From JACNKV01 sp964645915 (GTDB lineage: Bacteria; Fidelibacterota; Marinisomatia; Marinisomatales; JACNKV01), in the NCBI GenBank assembly GCA_964645915.1, contig CAZYDH010000040.1, positions 1 to 8,564 of the forward strand: DNA of 8,564 bases. The letters run 5' to 3'. Each line of letters starts with the position of its first letter. The first letter of the stretch is position 1. Below are positions 7,401 through 8,564 of the stretch, piece after piece. The position numbers were made by a program, and so were the translations under genes. The notes beneath the pieces are model-generated. The model made no database searches and was not told the DNA's origin. It saw only the letters and a list, made by a program, of their open reading frames with translations.

Positions 7401-7991
7401 TATCTCGCCTTGATTGATCCATATATTATTTTCCAGATCTGGATGCGTATAATCTACACCGGTATCAACACTGGCAAGTAGAACGGTACGATCTCCGGGA
7501 ATTTGACCATTTGCAATAAAATACTCCCAGGCTTCAATAACTTTTACTGCGGATAAGCTACATTGTTGGCCTGTCATTGGATCATTCGGCACATATGTTG
7601 ATTTCCGAATATTTTCATATTCCGATGAAAGAATAGATGATACGGACAATATCCCATCTTTTGCGATAGAGACTTGAACCCTATCTTTTTCGGATAGATA
7701 CACTCGATAAATGCGGTTAAGGTAAATATCCCCATCATGATCTCTTGGATCTGCATTCGGTATCCAAGGTTCGATTTTTATTGCATGATGTTCATCAAGA
7801 AATTGCTGAATCGATGGATCATCTACTTTCGGCGGATTATATTGTTGAAGGATCTCTAAAGGCTTGACATTTGGTTTCAGACAAAAAAGGAATGTATCAT
7901 CGGATTGTTCGGCAACTAACTTTGTAAACATCAATCCTGTTCCAACCAAAATAAGGATAAATTTAGAGAATATTTGATTTGTCCGTCTCAT
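4425..7991 (-). CDS. Secreted subtilase (peptidase S8) with FG-GAP propeller and C-terminal GWNL module
   Basis: This 1188-residue serine protease has a signal peptide (basic RR at 2-3, hydrophobic 10-25, cleavage near VAE at 26-28). Residues ~30-140 look like a propeptide. The S8 catalytic core is intact: Asp176 in SVDTGVD, His292 in HGTHVAG, oxyanion Asn391 in VAAAGN, Ser460 in GSSMASP. The Asp-His interval is long (116 residues) and holds an EF-hand-like loop, DSNNDDYVTAEE (206-217), and a DDDGDGYTDD acidic loop (252-261), both likely Ca2+ sites. After an Ig-like region (~530-650) come FG-GAP/VCBS-like propeller blades with DxDxDG-type loops near 670, 715, 760, 809, 944 and 991, plus two blades without them. 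A WNMYRGNLKRSG motif (1023-1034) precedes the tandem GWNL module (1053-1185), and the protein ends there with no T9SS sorting domain. The ATG is preceded only by purine-rich GAAAGAAAAAG, a weak ribosome site. It is probably an extracellular protease; its target is unknown. Confidence 0.93.
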   Translation of the reverse strand: MRRTNQIFSKFILILVGTGLMFTKLVAEQSDDTFLFCLKPNVKPLEILQQYNPPKVDDPSIQQFLDEHHAIKIEPWIPNADPRDHDGDIYLNRIYRVYLSEKDRVQVSIAKDGILSVSSILSSEYENIRKSTYVPNDPMTGQQCSLSAVKVIEAWEYFIANGQIPGDRTVLLASVDTGVDYTHPDLENNIWINQGEIPSTIFPTVDSNNDDYVTAEEVIAYLSDNNMDYYSGDGINLRDALQPASPFTNSSDDDGDGYTDDLIGWDPSGYSGADDNDPMPKAGVPNNSTWAHGTHVAGILSAVTDNNIGMASTGFRCSVISVKCSRENQNEPYVNDGYTGIYYAARAGYFAGTFTIINNSWGGSGYSSYEQTQINTAHNTYGAVIVAAAGNGLDYPNYGEEYASHYPSSYTNVISVAAMGCNGIWGHWATYHESVDLSAPGENITSLIIGTGYEAWDGSSMASPNAASCIGLLKAFYPEMNNADLETAIIESADPFIYDINTESYLEGRLGSGMVDVYQAIGSVSFPNIIYDSYSLAMTEGDGDSIFNPGETAELRVSILNEEGWVDATNVSATLSSTNPNIIVSDNNAVYSGVITAGSASINLSDPFVVSTSEEIDLGNVDFELSISANGGQEYEYTTVLSFQVPVTLNQEGFPYQLDQQIWSSPAVVDINSDGQKEIILNDYAGWVRVLTSEGVELDSFNTGNQIWGSPVVVDVDGDGGLEIIVASKNRHLYVLDENCNVEVDYYTEQYLMGTPAVGDIDSDYGLEIVIGGYSSPGKIFAINPDGTVVDGFPYELGEKVQRGVALADFDGNGKDDIVCGTDSENIYLIYDDLTVASGFPFSATNDFRTAPSVVNINGSKVICAGSRDDSFYAVDSNGELLFSIPSNDDMATSPGFVQTDQGIAVFFGSEDGTLFGVDMNGNALPGWPKTLDGSVISSPSFADLDGDGMPEVVSATLSGFLYAFHITGEDFPLFPIQYEYPFKSSSTIVDMDNDGDLEILVGTSATLVIIDIKQTGSTSGYWNMYRGNLKRSGYYDPVTGGETTLQINHLSGWNLVGLPLNVENSYYNVLFPDAINGTLFSYSGGFNSETSLTPGAGYYLRFPDDGSDLVTGTIISSLTLTLVEGWNLITGITAPINIALIQDPDEIIIDGTIYGFNGGYYAAEILQPGQGYWIRTSAGGTITILSE
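4437..4859 (-). repeat. Coding tandem repeat: GWNL module of the subtilase
   Basis: Residues ~1045-1185 contain two units. Unit 1 has GWNLVGLP (1053-1060), LFPDAINGT (1071-1079) and GYYLRF (1098-1103). Unit 2 has GWNLI (1126-1130), DPDEIIIDGT (1144-1153) and GYWIRTSAGGT (1172-1182). Each unit matches its counterpart in the Asp-box protein: unit 1 shares GWNLVGLP, LFP, I-x-GT and LRF, and unit 2 shares DPD-x-I, GT-x-Y-x-F and RT-x-A-x-GT. The protein ends three residues after the module. Confidence 0.75.
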
Positions 7992-8121
7992 ACTTTTTCT
8001 TTCGTTAATTAATTCAATACTGTATAAGGATAACTATGAATTTTATTGTGCATACAATATAAATAATTTCATCCTTTACTTGACAGTATTAATTTGAAAT
8101 TATTTTCATATTGTGCTATAA

Positions 8122-8157
8122 ATCACATGGGAATATTTGAAAATATTCCCATGTGAT
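8122..8157. repeat. Perfect 17-bp inverted repeat with 2-nt centre
   Basis: ATCACATGGGAATATTT (8122-8138) is followed by GA and its exact reverse complement (8141-8157). Pairing can extend outward through ATAA/TTAT after a 2-nt bulge. It lies about 70 nt past the stop of the sorting-domain gene and 131 nt before the subtilase start. As RNA it would form a strong hairpin and may end transcription of the upstream gene, but the minus-strand bases after it (TTATAG) make a poor U-tract. A dimeric regulator's operator or an mRNA-stabilising hairpin are alternatives. Confidence 0.6.
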
Positions 8158-8192
8158 ATTTATTCTCGTAAAGAATGATTTATAATCAGGTT

Positions 8193-8206
8193 TTGTCTCG
8201 AGACAA
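8193..8206. repeat. 14-bp palindrome TTGTCTCGAGACAA
   Basis: This is a perfect palindrome with no spacer, 21 nt downstream of the stop codon at 8227. The zero-length centre makes it a poor RNA hairpin, and it is more like a binding site for a symmetric DNA-binding protein. Outer GGTT and AACC can pair in RNA with two unpaired bases, so a weak 3' end hairpin cannot be excluded. Confidence 0.4.
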
Positions 8207-8226
8207 CCCAGATAAAGAAATCCGAA

Positions 8227-8564
8227 TTATTTCAGCATCATTACTTTTTTAATAGAAGAGTAATTACCTGAAGTAAGTTTATAAAAATACACACCACTTG
8301 GCACGATTCGATTATTTCTATCTGTTCCGTTCCAATTGATGGAATATTCTGCAGCGGATTGATAGTCGTTTACAAGAGTTTTTATCGGTCTGCCAAGAAG
8401 ATCATATATTTCGAGTGTTGTTTGACCTGATTGTTTCAAACCGTAAATGATTGTTGTTTCCGGGTTGAATGGGTTTGGATATGCATCTGCTAATCTATAT
8501 GAATTCGGAATTAATTCTTCATCCACAGCATTACCACCTTGTGGCGTTACTTTCAATTTTAATA
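8227..8564 (-). CDS. C-terminal end of an exported protein with T9SS type A sorting domain (partial)
   Basis: The frame is open to the right edge of the window; 112 complete codons are visible and the true start is outside. A TTG at 8556 could be read as a start but is unlikely, because the frame continues in both directions and the segment is only a terminal domain. The visible part is a complete T9SS type A sorting domain: AYPNPFNPETTI, then IYDLLGRPIKTLV, a tryptophan in NWNGTDRNN, VPSGVYFYKL, and the basic end KVMMLK. It closely matches the last ~85 residues of the Asp-box protein (YPNPFNP, LGR, KTLV, Y-SI-WNGT, VPSGVYFY). The parent is probably another large surface or secreted protein of the same cluster; its main function cannot be seen. 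Confidence 0.9.
   Translation of the reverse strand, partial: LKLKVTPQGGNAVDEELIPNSYRLADAYPNPFNPETTIIYGLKQSGQTTLEIYDLLGRPIKTLVNDYQSAAEYSINWNGTDRNNRIVPSGVYFYKLTSGNYSSIKKVMMLK

Noticed and set aside
7992..8110. Search for a sigma-70 promoter of the subtilase gene
   Set aside because: TATATT (8061 down to 8056, minus strand) could be a -10, but no -35 better than a chance match stands 16-18 nt upstream, so it was not annotated.
8080..8122. Plus-strand TTGACA (8080-8085) followed by A/T-rich DNA and TATAAA
   Set aside because: No -10 hexamer lies 16-18 nt downstream, TATAAA is about 30 nt away, and no plus-strand gene follows.
8227..8556. Independent 109-residue small protein starting at TTG 8556
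   Set aside because: The frame stays open upstream to the window edge and the content is only a terminal sorting domain, so it is the tail of a larger gene.

Overview
The window comes from an AT-rich bacterial genome, most likely of the Fibrobacteres-Chlorobi-Bacteroidetes (FCB) supergroup. Candidatus Marinimicrobia (SAR406) is my best guess, and Calditrichaeota or Ignavibacteria relatives are possible. The grounds are: the first ~45 nt of a 16S rRNA of the GACGAACGCTGGCGGCGTGC type rather than the usual Bacteroidetes form; two proteins ending in a type IX secretion (T9SS) type A sorting domain with YPNPFNP and SGVYFY motifs; and multidomain exported proteins built from subtilase, FG-GAP and Asp-box modules. 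The promoters look like ordinary sigma-70 sites (TTGACA/TATAAT type), not the TAnnTTTG type of Bacteroidetes. The phylum assignment is inference.

Everything reads on the minus strand, so transcription runs from high to low coordinates. From the right edge: (i) the 3' end of a large exported protein with a T9SS sorting domain (8227-8564, start outside the window); (ii) a 235-bp gap with a perfect 17-bp inverted repeat and a 14-bp palindrome; (iii) a 1188-residue secreted subtilase with an FG-GAP propeller and a tandem GWNL module (4425-7991); (iv) a 149-bp gap with a good promoter; (v) a 950-residue exported Asp-box propeller protein with the same tandem GWNL module and a T9SS sorting domain (1423-4275); (vi) a strong intrinsic terminator; (vii) a 344-residue exported TPR protein with C-terminal hydrophobic segments (297-1331); (viii) a ribosomal RNA promoter and leader; (ix) the 5' end of 16S rRNA (1-52).

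The three large genes form a cluster of cell-surface or secreted proteins lying just upstream of an rrn operon. The subtilase and the Asp-box protein share a two-repeat 'GWNL...GYW' module. Repeat 1 resembles repeat 1, and repeat 2 resembles repeat 2, across the two proteins, so the pair appears to travel as one unit. The subtilase stops directly after this module, while both neighbours carry the sorting domain. Gaps of 90-240 bp, a promoter and a terminator suggest mostly separate transcription units rather than one operon. I see no CRISPR array, transposase, tRNA or phage gene.
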